Source: a virus | Reading direction: 5' to 3' (one strand) | Virus record (IMG/VR): IMGVR_UViG_3300031787_008607 | Span: 62,001-126,000 of that record | DNA length: 64,000 bases | Shown: positions 7,396 through 15,662 of the stretch, piece by piece | How the letters are laid out: every line of letters starts with the position of its first letter | Position numbering within the stretch: the first letter of the stretch is position 1 | Notes under the pieces: generated by a model | What the model saw: only the letters and a program-made list of their open reading frames with translations | Databases searched by the model: none | What the model was told of the DNA's origin: nothing | Position numbers and translations under genes: made by a program

Positions 7396-8733
7396 ATGAA
7401 AAAAATAGTTAGGTTAACTGAAAATGATTTAGTTGCAATTATACAGAAAGTTATTAGCGAACAAACTCCTGATAGAAAAAGATTTATATCTCAGTCATCA
7501 AGTAAATTAACTCAAGGTGAAGGTGGTTATTCAGAAAAGTATGAGTTATTTAAATCTAAAGGTGAAAATACTGAAGATAATGAAAAGTTTATGGATTTAT
7601 ACCGTGAAGCTCAATCATTAGTTTACCAAGAAAATCAAAATGGGTACGTAAAAAATATTCTTACGGGTCAAGACCAAATCGACCTATGGGGAAAAATAAA
7701 AACTGACGACATGTATTTCGCTGCGGATATTATTAAAAAAGTAAAAAATTCTGAAGGTCGAGATAGATATAAATACTGTAGATTAGGAACAAGACAATCA
7801 TTTTCTGAACTTGAGAAATTACCAAAACAGAAACTACCAAATAAGTCTGAGACACCACCAGAACTTGATACGGTTATAATTCCATCCGAAGTTGTACAAC
7901 AAGATTTTTTTGATAATAATAGTTGGAGATTAAAACCGGCAGGCGAAAATGAATTTTATCAAACTTTTGTTGAACCATACAAGACTGCGTTAGACAATCT
8001 TAGACAAACTTACCCTAATGCGGGAATATGTATACAAAGTATTTCTTTAGAATCAAGTGCTAGCCGATTTAGAAATCAAGGTGAGGCCAAAGATTTAAGT
8101 TTTGAAAAATTATCAGAAGCAAGAGCAGCAACTGTTGAAAACTTTTTAATGAAAAATTATGAAAATTTAAAAGGTGGGTGGTGTACAGGTAAACGTAATA
8201 CGACTATAAATGCTAAAGGTCAAAATGGTGATGGTACATCTGGCCCAAATCCACCTAAGGGATATAGTTTTTTACCTAAAGGTGTTGATTACAATTTTAA
8301 TAATTTTGTCACACCCAATACACCACAAGCAACAACTTTAGAAAAGAAAAGAAATGAATTTGGGACTCCTGAACCCGCGGATAAAGGTGGTGCTAAAGCA
8401 TATGAAAAATACAGATATGTTAGACCAACAGTAAAAATACAAATATTTTACGATGTTGACGCTCCAGGTGATAGAGATGTAACTTTACCAGATAGTACTC
8501 CTCCTGAAAAAATAACAAACCCAAGTCAAAAATATTGGGCAATGCTATACAAATGGAAATTTAGTTTAACTGGCGGAGGTTCAGGTAGACGTAAAAAAAG
8601 AAGAGGTAATAAACACGGTTCAATAAAAACTCAATCATGTGACGACGCAGTTTCAATGTGTGTTAGAAAAACACAAAGTGACGCAAAACGTCACTTTGAA
8701 AAAAAGAAAAAAGACCAAATAAGTTACCATTAA
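7396..8733 (+). CDS. OmpA-like domain protein with capsid-tag-like N-terminus
   Basis: A 445-residue protein. Residues 1-22 are the clearest copy of the tag (MKKIVRLTENDLVAIIQKVI then SE), with LTE and ISE sites. The middle, about 170-360, contains AGICIQSISLESSASRF...LSFEKLSEARAATVENFL, which follows the OmpA/MotB peptidoglycan-binding pattern. The C-terminus is strongly basic (GGGSGRRKKRRGNKHG) and carries two Cys. A box CTATTTAT lies at 7373-7380. I infer a virion protein that may bind cell wall. The OmpA call is moderate. Confidence 0.7.
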   Translation: MKKIVRLTENDLVAIIQKVISEQTPDRKRFISQSSSKLTQGEGGYSEKYELFKSKGENTEDNEKFMDLYREAQSLVYQENQNGYVKNILTGQDQIDLWGKIKTDDMYFAADIIKKVKNSEGRDRYKYCRLGTRQSFSELEKLPKQKLPNKSETPPELDTVIIPSEVVQQDFFDNNSWRLKPAGENEFYQTFVEPYKTALDNLRQTYPNAGICIQSISLESSASRFRNQGEAKDLSFEKLSEARAATVENFLMKNYENLKGGWCTGKRNTTINAKGQNGDGTSGPNPPKGYSFLPKGVDYNFNNFVTPNTPQATTLEKKRNEFGTPEPADKGGAKAYEKYRYVRPTVKIQIFYDVDAPGDRDVTLPDSTPPEKITNPSQKYWAMLYKWKFSLTGGGSGRRKKRRGNKHGSIKTQSCDDAVSMCVRKTQSDAKRHFEKKKKDQISYH

Positions 8734-8749
8734 TTATGGTAACTTATTT
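8717..8749. terminator. Bidirectional terminator
   Basis: A long perfect inverted repeat, AAATAAGTTACCAT/ATGGTAACTTATTT, lies around 8733 and covers the stop codons of the convergent genes ending at 8733 (+) and 8744 (-). Confidence 0.8.
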
Positions 8750-9277
8750 TAATGTTTGATTAGAAAGAACACCAACAATGTAGATTGAATTACATTTATT
8801 TAATCCAACTTGGAAGTTAACTTTTATTAATTTTTTATCATCCATAATTTCTCTATGAGAATCTGATTTTAAAAAATTATTGAATAACCTTTTTGCTAAT
8901 CCTTTATTGGTTTGTTTATTTAAAGTTTTACCTACACCTGCCAAAGAAATTACTTCACTCATTTCTAAATTTACACCTGATGTTTTTGACATTTGAGGGT
9001 AAAAAAAGGCATATCTATCAACTAAAGAGTAAAACTTAGAACCTACCTCTTGTTCGTGTGAAATGTCTTCAAGTTTTGAAAGGTAATTTACTTGGCATTC
9101 AGTCAAGCAAACTAAAGATTTATCTTCAACTATTTTGTGACCCAAACTATCACATCTTTTGTAATAAAGAATCATAAATTCCTTTTGTATTTCTTGCAAA
9201 TTGAGATGACTTGGTAATTGTGAGTTTGCAACTAAACTAATCATCACTAAAACAAGAGAAAGAAATAAGTTTTTCAT
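8744..9277 (-). CDS. Secreted CAP/SCP-like domain protein
   Basis: A 177-residue protein with a clear signal peptide (MKNLFLSLVLVMISLVANSQ). The mature part shows the order expected of a CAP/SCP fold: an early helix with CDSLGHK, a central EVISLAGVG (like the aENia segment), FLKSDSHREIMDD (like W..S..Hr.nil) and a closing beta strand SIYIVGVLS. CAP proteins are secreted or periplasmic and their role in phages is unknown. It converges with the OmpA-like gene. I rate the family call as moderate. Confidence 0.6.
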   Translation of the reverse strand: MKNLFLSLVLVMISLVANSQLPSHLNLQEIQKEFMILYYKRCDSLGHKIVEDKSLVCLTECQVNYLSKLEDISHEQEVGSKFYSLVDRYAFFYPQMSKTSGVNLEMSEVISLAGVGKTLNKQTNKGLAKRLFNNFLKSDSHREIMDDKKLIKVNFQVGLNKCNSIYIVGVLSNQTLK

Positions 9278-9391
9278 AGGACTTGATTATTTAATTATTA
9301 ATACAAATATATACAAAATATTCTTCCACACAAATATATTTATAAATAAAACGAACTCTGTTCATAAACTTTAAACCCACGTTAATGGATA

Positions 9392-9595
9392 ATGACGAAA
9401 ATGAAACGAATTCTAAAGGAAAATGTTGCCACTTATTGCCTTATGCTCGCAATGTTTTTCAATCCAATAGGGTTCGACATAATGTTCAAAGCAATTTTGG
9501 ATTACACAAATTCTTATTGGATTACCACAGGAATTTTTTACTGTATTTCAGCATTGTTCTTTGGGTTGTATTTCTTATTACGAAGTAAAAAATGA
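9392..9595 (+). CDS. Small two-helix membrane protein
   Basis: A 67-residue protein with two hydrophobic segments (NVATYCLMLAMFFNPIGF and WITTGIFYCISALFFGLYFLL) and a basic end. An overlapping frame of the same length at 9385-9588 is less hydrophobic and less plausible. An in-frame ATG at 9401 (MKRILKE) is an alternative start. ATATTTATAAATAA at 9336-9349 lies upstream. The stop overlaps the next start by 4 bp (ATGA). Confidence 0.6.
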   Translation: MTKMKRILKENVATYCLMLAMFFNPIGFDIMFKAILDYTNSYWITTGIFYCISALFFGLYFLLRSKK

Positions 9596-10191
9596 ATATC
9601 AAAAAACTTATCAAAAAAGTTCTTACAGAATCGGTGGAAAAACCACTTATCTCAGAACACCTTAATTATCATATAACAAATGAAGTTCCATTAAATGATA
9701 ATATCTTTAGATTTGGTTCTGAGGAATTCTTTAATGTTATTCAAGAAGCTCGTGAGTTATATTACGAGGGAATGGTTGAATTAAGTGAAGATGATGTTGA
9801 ACTTGTTGAATCTGATTTTGGAACACAGGTTAAATTATCAAGTGGTAGAGTTGTTTACTTGGATACTCCGATGGAAGAATCATTTATTTCTGAAGCTGAA
9901 TATAACGGAAAGAAAGTTGAACTTGGTAAACCAAGAAGAAATACTGGTGGTGGTAAGAAATATGTTGTTTATGTTAAAAACCCATCAACAGGTAGAGTTA
10001 AGAAAATTTCATTTGGTGATGTTCATGGTGGATTAACAGCTAAGGTATCCAATCCTAAAGCACGTAAATCATTTGCTGCAAGACATCAGTGTGCTAAGAA
10101 AAAAGATAGATTAACGGCTGGTTATTGGGCATGTCGTTTAAACCGTTTTGGTTATTTGTGGGGTGGTAAAACTTATCCAGGATTTTGGTAA
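9592..10191 (+). CDS. Virion-type protein with ARHxC module and capsid-tag-like N-terminus
   Basis: A 199-residue protein. The first 15 residues (MNIKKLIKKVLTES) hold an LTE site. The last 95 form a module I recall from many phage structural regions: KKYVVYVKNPSTGRVKKISFGD, then NPKARKSFAARHQC...TAGYWACRLNRFG, where His and two Cys could bind zinc. The end is WGGKTYPGFW. I infer a capsid- or core-associated protein. It is coupled to the genes before and after. Confidence 0.7.
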   Translation: MNIKKLIKKVLTESVEKPLISEHLNYHITNEVPLNDNIFRFGSEEFFNVIQEARELYYEGMVELSEDDVELVESDFGTQVKLSSGRVVYLDTPMEESFISEAEYNGKKVELGKPRRNTGGGKKYVVYVKNPSTGRVKKISFGDVHGGLTAKVSNPKARKSFAARHQCAKKKDRLTAGYWACRLNRFGYLWGGKTYPGFW

Positions 10192-10192
10192 T

Positions 10193-10459
10193 ATGAAACC
10201 GTATAAAGATAGAAAATTAACAGAAACTTCAAAGATTAGAGTTTTTAAATCCAATGTTGATAGTGGTGAACTACAATGGCATCGTGATAGAGAAGATAGA
10301 TTGATTGAAGTGGTTCAGGGTGAAGGGTGGAAATTCCAAATGGATAATCAATTACCAATAGAATTAACTGAAGGACAAGTATTATTAATCCCTGAAGGAA
10401 CTTATCATAGAATTTTTAAAGGAAAAACTGATTTAGAATTAAAGATTGATTTTATTTAG
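10193..10459 (+). CDS. Cupin-domain protein
   Basis: About 88 residues starting MKPYKDRKLTETSKIRVFKS, chosen because this ATG follows the previous stop directly. A single small cupin barrel is visible: LQWHRDREDRLIEVVQGEGW (first motif, His and Glu metal ligands) and GQVLLIPEGTYHRIFKG (second motif, His). The substrate is unknown. The 3' end overlaps the convergent gene by 8 bp, and a TAG stop is followed at once by TGA. Confidence 0.75.
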   Translation: MKPYKDRKLTETSKIRVFKSNVDSGELQWHRDREDRLIEVVQGEGWKFQMDNQLPIELTEGQVLLIPEGTYHRIFKGKTDLELKIDFI

Positions 10460-11072
10460 TGATTCTATCGATAATCAATTCCATAAGTCGTTTTAAGAAA
10501 TTACCTGAAATTGTTATTAATCCAAATGCTGATAATGATTTAACTAACATTTCAGTATCTTTCATATCCCAAATACCCTCAGAAACAGCATCATATATCA
10601 TTGGTATAATCGGAACCAAGAATGCGTAACTTAACATATTTGTTACAGTAAATGCTGATAAATTCAAACTCTTTAAAAAACCTGCTAAAACAGTTTTAAG
10701 TTGATTGGCTTTGATTGCACCCAATTTAAATGGTTCTTCAAGTCCATCTTCTTTAATCTTTTTAATAATTGATTTGGTAAAACTTCTTTCTTGAAAGAAT
10801 ATTACTGAAGCAATACCTGCGGCAATTAATGATAAATCTTTTTCAGTTAATTCAGGTACCTGTCCATTTAACCATTGCATAATTGGCCCCATGAACCCTC
10901 CGATTGCCGCTCCCCATGTGAGCATCATCTTTAAGTTTATCGAAGCGTGAGATTTGGTGTCTTCAATAATCTTTTTTGTTAGTTCAACACCATCCTCTTG
11001 AACTTCTTTAATCCTGTCATTTATTGCTTCAAGGATAATTTGTTTTTGAGATTCTTTAATTAGATATTTCAT
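10452..11072 (-). CDS. Polytopic membrane protein with capsid-tag-like N-terminus
   Basis: A 206-residue protein starting MKYLIKESQKQIILEAINDR, with IKE and ILE sites. Four hydrophobic segments follow (MLTWGAAIGGFMGPIMQWL; LSLIAAGIASVIFF; VTNMLSYAFLVPIIPMIY; LSAFGLITISGNFL), with amphipathic connecting helices. A protein with a head tag plus membrane helices could form an injection channel, but this is inference. It diverges from the gene at 11088 across only 15 bp. Confidence 0.68.
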   Translation of the reverse strand: MKYLIKESQKQIILEAINDRIKEVQEDGVELTKKIIEDTKSHASINLKMMLTWGAAIGGFMGPIMQWLNGQVPELTEKDLSLIAAGIASVIFFQERSFTKSIIKKIKEDGLEEPFKLGAIKANQLKTVLAGFLKSLNLSAFTVTNMLSYAFLVPIIPMIYDAVSEGIWDMKDTEMLVKSLSAFGLITISGNFLKRLMELIIDRITK

Positions 11073-11073
11073 T

Positions 11074-11087
11074 ATATTTATAAATAT
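11074..11087. promoter_or_regulatory. Palindromic double late box between divergent genes
   Basis: ATATTTATAAATAT is a perfect 14-bp palindrome that carries one ATATTTAT box per strand. It fills nearly the whole 15-bp gap between the start codons at 11072 (-) and 11088 (+). Confidence 0.6.
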
Positions 11088-11690
11088 ATGAGTAAGAAAT
11101 TAAATCCTGAACTTAAACCTGGTGATAGAATTGTAATCATTGAACTTTTGGGTGAACCTCAATTATCTTTTGGTGATAGAGGAACCGTTACTAAAATTCA
11201 AAGTGGCCCTGGATTCACTCAGTATGTTGTTAAATGGGACAATGGGTCAAGTCTTTATTTATTGGATGAGGATAAATGGATGTATGAGTCTGAGTTTGAT
11301 GAAATGAGAGAAAGAAAAATGAAAAAAAATATACAAGAAAATAAATCGACTGATTTAACACAACATGCGATGTTAGTAAAACATTTTAACATGTTGTTTA
11401 TAAAAAGATATCTAAATAAATTAAGAGAAGCTAGTGTTGTTAATATGTTTGCGGCGGCACCATATCTTTATATGGGTAAAGAAAGATTAGCTCATGAACA
11501 CAAGTATAATGACACTAACGAAGCATTTGATGAATTAGTTGATATGGCGGATAAGGCTCAAGGTGAAATGGTAAACGGAGTAATCAGTATACTTGAAGAT
11601 GAAAATAAAGAAGTAACAGTGGAAAATATTAATTCTGCTTTAAGAAGATACGCTCCAAAAATTATTTCGTTTTACGCAAATTATTTCTAA
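11088..11690 (+). CDS. DUF4314/SH3-like N-terminus plus helical domain
   Basis: A 200-residue protein. Residues 7-65 (LKPGDRIVIIELLGEPQLSFGDRGTVTKIQSG) look like the small SH3-type barrel of DUF4314/DUF2187-like proteins. The rest (from about MKKNIQENKS) is helical and resembles a second tagged helix region, then an all-alpha domain. The role is unknown. It overlaps the convergent gene by 4 bp at CTAA. Confidence 0.65.
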   Translation: MSKKLNPELKPGDRIVIIELLGEPQLSFGDRGTVTKIQSGPGFTQYVVKWDNGSSLYLLDEDKWMYESEFDEMRERKMKKNIQENKSTDLTQHAMLVKHFNMLFIKRYLNKLREASVVNMFAAAPYLYMGKERLAHEHKYNDTNEAFDELVDMADKAQGEMVNGVISILEDENKEVTVENINSALRRYAPKIISFYANYF

Positions 11691-11923
11691 AGTAAAAACA
11701 AAGGATTTCTTTCACCGAAATGTCCACCAACAATATTGTAGTAATAATATTCTAAAGCATCTTCATAAGACATATCTTTTTGTAATGACTCAAGTATTTT
11801 ATCACGTGAATAAAGTATTCTTACTCCATTACCAAACTCTTCAACAATTCCTGTAATACAATCATCAAATCCGTCTAATAGAATTGCTCCTTCGGCTAAT
11901 TCTTCTACTTCTTCTTTTGTCAT
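11687..11923 (-). CDS. Small conserved phage-type acidic protein
   Basis: A 78-residue protein with the segments GAILLDGFDDCITGIVEEFGNGVRILYSRDKIL and SYEDALEYYYYNIVGGHFGERNPLF. This pattern recurs, as I remember it, in many tailed phages without an assigned function. Its start overlaps the stop of the rmlC-like pseudogene by 4 bp. Confidence 0.68.
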   Translation of the reverse strand: MTKEEVEELAEGAILLDGFDDCITGIVEEFGNGVRILYSRDKILESLQKDMSYEDALEYYYYNIVGGHFGERNPLFLL

Positions 11924-12429
11924 TTGTTTTTATATTGTTCTAATGTGATTCCTTCGGTGTCTTTATCACTAATTCTAACTTTAAAGTTAAAACCTCTCAT
12001 GTATTTGGTAATAATATCTTTTACTTCTTCTACGGTGTCCCATTGAATACATCCTTCGTGTTCTTTAGAATAATCATTATCTACTAAGTAGTTAACAACT
12101 GTTCCACTTTGAAGTGTCAAAAATCCGTGAGCGTAACCTTTTGGAATATATACCGATTCACCTGAGGTTAAAACAAATGTTTCAAGTTTACCAAAGTCCT
12201 CACTTTCTTTATCCAAGTTAACAACAAAATCAATTATTTTTCCTTGGATAACCGATAAAAGTTTTGTTTGAGCCATTGGTTCATCTTGATAGTGTAGCCC
12301 ACGAAAGACAAATATATCGTCGTTTATACTAATGTTTGATTGAACCTACTTGTCAGAAAGTTTAATTGGGGTAAAAGACCCACGATGGTCTTTAAAAACT
12401 GGTTGTAATAGTTGATAAGGTTTTTCCAT
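11920..12429 (-). pseudogene. RmlC-like sugar epimerase interrupted by one in-frame TAG
   Basis: Read from the ATG at 12429, one frame of 170 codons runs to 11920 with a single TAG at codon 28 (12346-12348). Both sides belong to the same dTDP-4-dehydrorhamnose 3,5-epimerase-like family. Before the stop is QPVFKDHRGSFTPIKLSDK. After it come VQSNIS, FRGLHYQ and IPKGYAHGFLTL, in normal RmlC order. The downstream ATG at 12276 would give 118 residues missing the RGLHYQ catalytic segment. It is therefore a recent pseudogene, a sequencing error, or a gene needing amber readthrough. TGG or CAG would each be one base away. Confidence 0.8.
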
Positions 12430-12493
12430 GTGTAAAATATAATAAATTAATATTATTCAATCAACCGTATATTTATTTAGAAAACAATTATAT

Positions 12494-12955
12494 ATGAGAA
12501 ACGCATTTTTTTTAAATATTACTGAAGAAGAAAAACAATCAATACAAGATAGACATAGAAGTCAGTATGATGGATATGTTAGTCGTGGGTTTAACACACC
12601 AAAAGAACAAATCCTTAACGTGGAAAATTTGGCGTTAGATGAAAAAGGAATTACTGTATCTAATATGGGTGAAGTTAAAGAATATACAAACAAAGAAGTT
12701 AACCGAAAACTTAAAAAAGTTTGTGATGAGTGTAATGGTTTATATGAAGGTGAAATGTGTGAACAGTGTTCATCTATGAAAGAGGGAGAACAATGTGAGC
12801 AATGTGGAACTGAAATGAAAGAGGGTGAAACATGTGAGTGTGGAAAAGGATATACTATGGAAGAACTTGAGGAAAGTATTAAATTAAAATCAAAGGCTCC
12901 ATTAGTACAAGAAAATATCAGCGAATCATTAAATTGGTTTAAGAGAATTTTGTAA
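12494..12955 (+). CDS. Zinc-ribbon-like protein with ITEEEK-type N-terminus
   Basis: A 153-residue protein. The start MRNAFFLNITEEEKQSIQDR has an ITE site and belongs to a second tag type (ITEEEK..I...H...Y). Residues about 75-120 carry six CxxC or CxC pairs (CDECNG, CEQCSS, CEQCGT, CECGK), which predicts several zinc sites. The C-terminus is SLNWFKRIL. I infer a virion-associated zinc protein. ATATTTAT lies at 12469-12476, 17 nt before the ATG. Confidence 0.65.
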   Translation: MRNAFFLNITEEEKQSIQDRHRSQYDGYVSRGFNTPKEQILNVENLALDEKGITVSNMGEVKEYTNKEVNRKLKKVCDECNGLYEGEMCEQCSSMKEGEQCEQCGTEMKEGETCECGKGYTMEELEESIKLKSKAPLVQENISESLNWFKRIL

Positions 12956-12956
12956 A

Positions 12957-13292
12957 ATGAACATCAAAGAAATAGTTGATTATTACTATAATCCAAAATC
13001 TGAAATACTACAGGTTAGTTTCAGATTAGAGGAAGATGGTGATGATGAAATTAGAGAACATGAATTTGAACTGGACTTTATTGAAAAGTCCGGTTTTTTC
13101 ATTTTGGAAAACTATGATTATGAATCAAGTGATTTCCCAATTATATATGAAGAAGATACTGATGAACTTATAATTGACGAGGAAGCGTCAGATGAAAAAG
13201 AATATGAGGTTGATACAGATGAACTGACATCATTTATGGAAGAATATTATTCAAACAATCCAAAAAAAATTCCACCGTCCTTCTTGTTCTAA
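12957..13292 (+). CDS. Acidic hypothetical protein
   Basis: A 111-residue, very acidic protein (long Asp/Glu runs such as EEDTDELIIDEEASDEKEYE) with no recognised motif. It starts 1 nt after the zinc protein's stop. An acidic character without hydrophobic helices is compatible with a DNA mimic or scaffold-type protein, but that is not shown. Confidence 0.6.
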   Translation: MNIKEIVDYYYNPKSEILQVSFRLEEDGDDEIREHEFELDFIEKSGFFILENYDYESSDFPIIYEEDTDELIIDEEASDEKEYEVDTDELTSFMEEYYSNNPKKIPPSFLF

Positions 13293-13333
13293 ATTATCCA
13301 CTTTTTTATTGGTAGAGTTATATTTATGTAATA

Positions 13334-13594
13334 ATGATACACGACGTTGATTACATAATTTCCCTATTTCAAAAATTAACAACATCTGACAAAAACAGAG
13401 GTGATAAAAATGAACTTGGGGAACAAGACGCTGCGGCTGGCGGTGGTGGAGGTGCAACATCTAACACAAATAAAAGAGGTAGTAATTGGGATGAGTTATA
13501 TGTTTTAACTCGTGGTAAAGCCAACATGTTAGGTAAGAAAGGTGAAAAATGGCAATCAGGTGTTAAACGTGGTGTTGGAAATCAAGTTTGGTAA
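13334..13594 (+). CDS. Small Gly-rich basic protein
   Basis: An 86-residue protein with a helical start (MIHDVDYIISLFQKLTTSDK), a GGGGGA linker and a basic, Gly/Trp-containing end (GKKGEKWQSGVKRGVGNQVW). No family is recognised. ATATTTAT at 13320-13327 ends 6 nt before the ATG. The stop is 1 nt before the next start. Confidence 0.6.
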   Translation: MIHDVDYIISLFQKLTTSDKNRGDKNELGEQDAAAGGGGGATSNTNKRGSNWDELYVLTRGKANMLGKKGEKWQSGVKRGVGNQVW

Positions 13595-13595
13595 T

Positions 13596-15617
13596 ATGGA
13601 AAATAAGAAAAAAGAATTATTAGAAAGAGTATTGTTGTTAATGAAATATAACAACGAAATGACGCTCACTGAAAATACTGAAATTGTTTCAGAACAAACC
13701 TTCAAACCCAAAAGTCCTGCAGAAATAGAAAATGAGAAAGCACTTGAAGCTAGCCAGGGAATAATAAGAAAAGGACTTGCGGCGGATGATTATAAAACAG
13801 GGAACGATTACTGTAATAGAGGTACGGTTAAAGATTTCCAATGGGAACCTAACAATTTAGATGGTAATGAAACTTACAAAGGAAAAAAAGGATATTGTCG
13901 TCTTTCAGATTCTAAACAAAGAAATTTAGCACAATCATTAGGAACAGGTTACGGTGGTGAATGGAATATACCAACCTTTATAGTTAAAACACAAGATGAA
14001 TGGTATGCAGTTTTTGCAGTGTGGTTGGCTGAAATGGTTGAAGTATGGAAATTCACTAACTTATATTTGAATAAATCGGGATATGAAGGTGGTTGTGAAA
14101 AAAACAAATTATCGGTAAATTATAATGGGAAAGAAATGTCTCTTCAAGATTTAATATCACGTTATTTACCTGATATTAAATCTGGTAAACTTACAAAAGC
14201 AATTAATGAACAAAGTACTGAACCAAGATTTGATGGGACTGAACTACAAAAAAGAGCAATAGCTTGCGGATGGAAAAAATCAACTGTTAATGGAGTTATT
14301 GCGGACACTTACGGATATGAAAAGTCTGGATGGGAATGTCCTAAGACTGGTGATATAAAAACTAACACAGGGAATGCTCCTCAAAAACATATATATAAAT
14401 TTTTGTGTTATAATCAAGATTTAGCGGTATATAAACCGTTTTATAAAATAAATTATGGAAAATTGACATCAAGTGCTGGTAGATTGTCTAGAACATCAAT
14501 TAATAGATATACCGGTTATATTCCGTCTTACGCTGAAGTAATTAAAGCGTATGGTTTTGGGGGTAATGTTAAAAAAATTATAACTGCTCTAGATTCTGCT
14601 AAAAAAGACGACTTTTTTATTGGTGCAACAAATGTGAAAGATGGTAAGGTGGTTGGTTCAGTGAGTACAGCCAATGCAGGTGATATCCACGACGTACTTT
14701 CATTATTACAAATTGTAAGTTTAATGATACCTGTTGTTGGCCCGTTTGTTTCTTTAGGTTTAGGGATTGTTGATAGTGGAGTATATTACGCTCAAGGAGA
14801 AAAGAATATGGCGGCATTAACTTTAGGTTTAAGTATTTTATTTGATTTACCAATTCTAAAGGCCGGATTTGGAAATATTGGAAAACAAGCAATAAGTAAT
14901 TTGACTGACGAGGAAATAGTTCAAATGTCAAAAGCTCTTTTAGAAAATAACACTAAAAATTTACCTGAAAATTTAGATGTAATCCTTAAAGAGCTCGAAA
15001 CTGAAATGGGGAAAAATCCAGCAGTTCGTCAACAATATGAACAAGTGGTTAAAGAGAAATCAAAAGAAATATTAGGTAATAAACAAATTGTTAGTAATTT
15101 ATCTCCTAATTCTAAAAGTGCATTAAATCAAGCGGCTAAAGGTCAATTAGCGGGTAAAGTATTTGCCGCAGGTACTATTGGAGCAGGATTACCTCTTACT
15201 GCGAAAGGAGGTTATGAAACTTTTAAACCTTTAATTAGAGGAAACATTAAAACACAAGTTGAAGCTGAAGGGTATAAATGGGAAACTGTTAAACAATTGT
15301 TTGGTTCAAACGGTAGTGCTGAAGATAATAAAAAGTTATCAGAAGCATGGGGTTTTAGATGGAGACCAGGACTTGAGGTACCTGAGGAATATCAAACTGA
15401 AACATATAAACAAAATAAAAAAAATGAAATAGAAAAATTGGCTCAAGAGTTATCTAAAACTCTTGGACTTGATAACTCTGAAAAGATGGAGCCAATTGAT
15501 GTAAAGACAATTAAACCAATGATGTCATCTTTAACAAATCCTAAAATTATAGCGACAAGAGATTCTTTAGAGAAAACCTATGATGATTATGAACAATATT
15601 TAGGTTCTGATGAATAA
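13596..15617 (+). CDS. Large hydrophobic-centre virion-type protein with LTE/VSE N-terminus
   Basis: 673 residues from MENKKKELLERVLLLMKYN. A longer frame opens at 13542, but this ATG follows the previous stop. LLE, LTE and VSE sites lie in the first 31 residues. The central part, about 361-430, contains two or three hydrophobic segments (VLSLLQIVSLMIPVVGPFVSL; AALTLGLSILFDLPIL), and a third lies near 519. The order of an N-terminal soluble domain with paired Cys, then hydrophobic hairpins, is like pore-forming or injected proteins. I infer an internal virion protein; the family is unknown. Confidence 0.65.
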   Translation: MENKKKELLERVLLLMKYNNEMTLTENTEIVSEQTFKPKSPAEIENEKALEASQGIIRKGLAADDYKTGNDYCNRGTVKDFQWEPNNLDGNETYKGKKGYCRLSDSKQRNLAQSLGTGYGGEWNIPTFIVKTQDEWYAVFAVWLAEMVEVWKFTNLYLNKSGYEGGCEKNKLSVNYNGKEMSLQDLISRYLPDIKSGKLTKAINEQSTEPRFDGTELQKRAIACGWKKSTVNGVIADTYGYEKSGWECPKTGDIKTNTGNAPQKHIYKFLCYNQDLAVYKPFYKINYGKLTSSAGRLSRTSINRYTGYIPSYAEVIKAYGFGGNVKKIITALDSAKKDDFFIGATNVKDGKVVGSVSTANAGDIHDVLSLLQIVSLMIPVVGPFVSLGLGIVDSGVYYAQGEKNMAALTLGLSILFDLPILKAGFGNIGKQAISNLTDEEIVQMSKALLENNTKNLPENLDVILKELETEMGKNPAVRQQYEQVVKEKSKEILGNKQIVSNLSPNSKSALNQAAKGQLAGKVFAAGTIGAGLPLTAKGGYETFKPLIRGNIKTQVEAEGYKWETVKQLFGSNGSAEDNKKLSEAWGFRWRPGLEVPEEYQTETYKQNKKNEIEKLAQELSKTLGLDNSEKMEPIDVKTIKPMMSSLTNPKIIATRDSLEKTYDDYEQYLGSDE

Positions 15618-15662
15618 TATATTGTTTTTTTAAATAAAAGTATATTTATAAATAAAAAGATT

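Noticed and set aside
9385-9588. Alternative 67-codon frame overlapping the small membrane protein at 9392
   Set aside because: Its product has no coherent hydrophobic pattern and is not coupled to the next gene, while the 9392 frame encodes two membrane helices and overlaps the following start as ATGA.
11920-12429. Genome-wide reassignment of TAG as a sense codon
   Set aside because: TAG ends several intact genes here (for example 6869, 10459, 6866 on the minus strand), long genes need no TAG readthrough, and no CUA tRNA is in the window. Only the rmlC-like gene shows an in-frame TAG.
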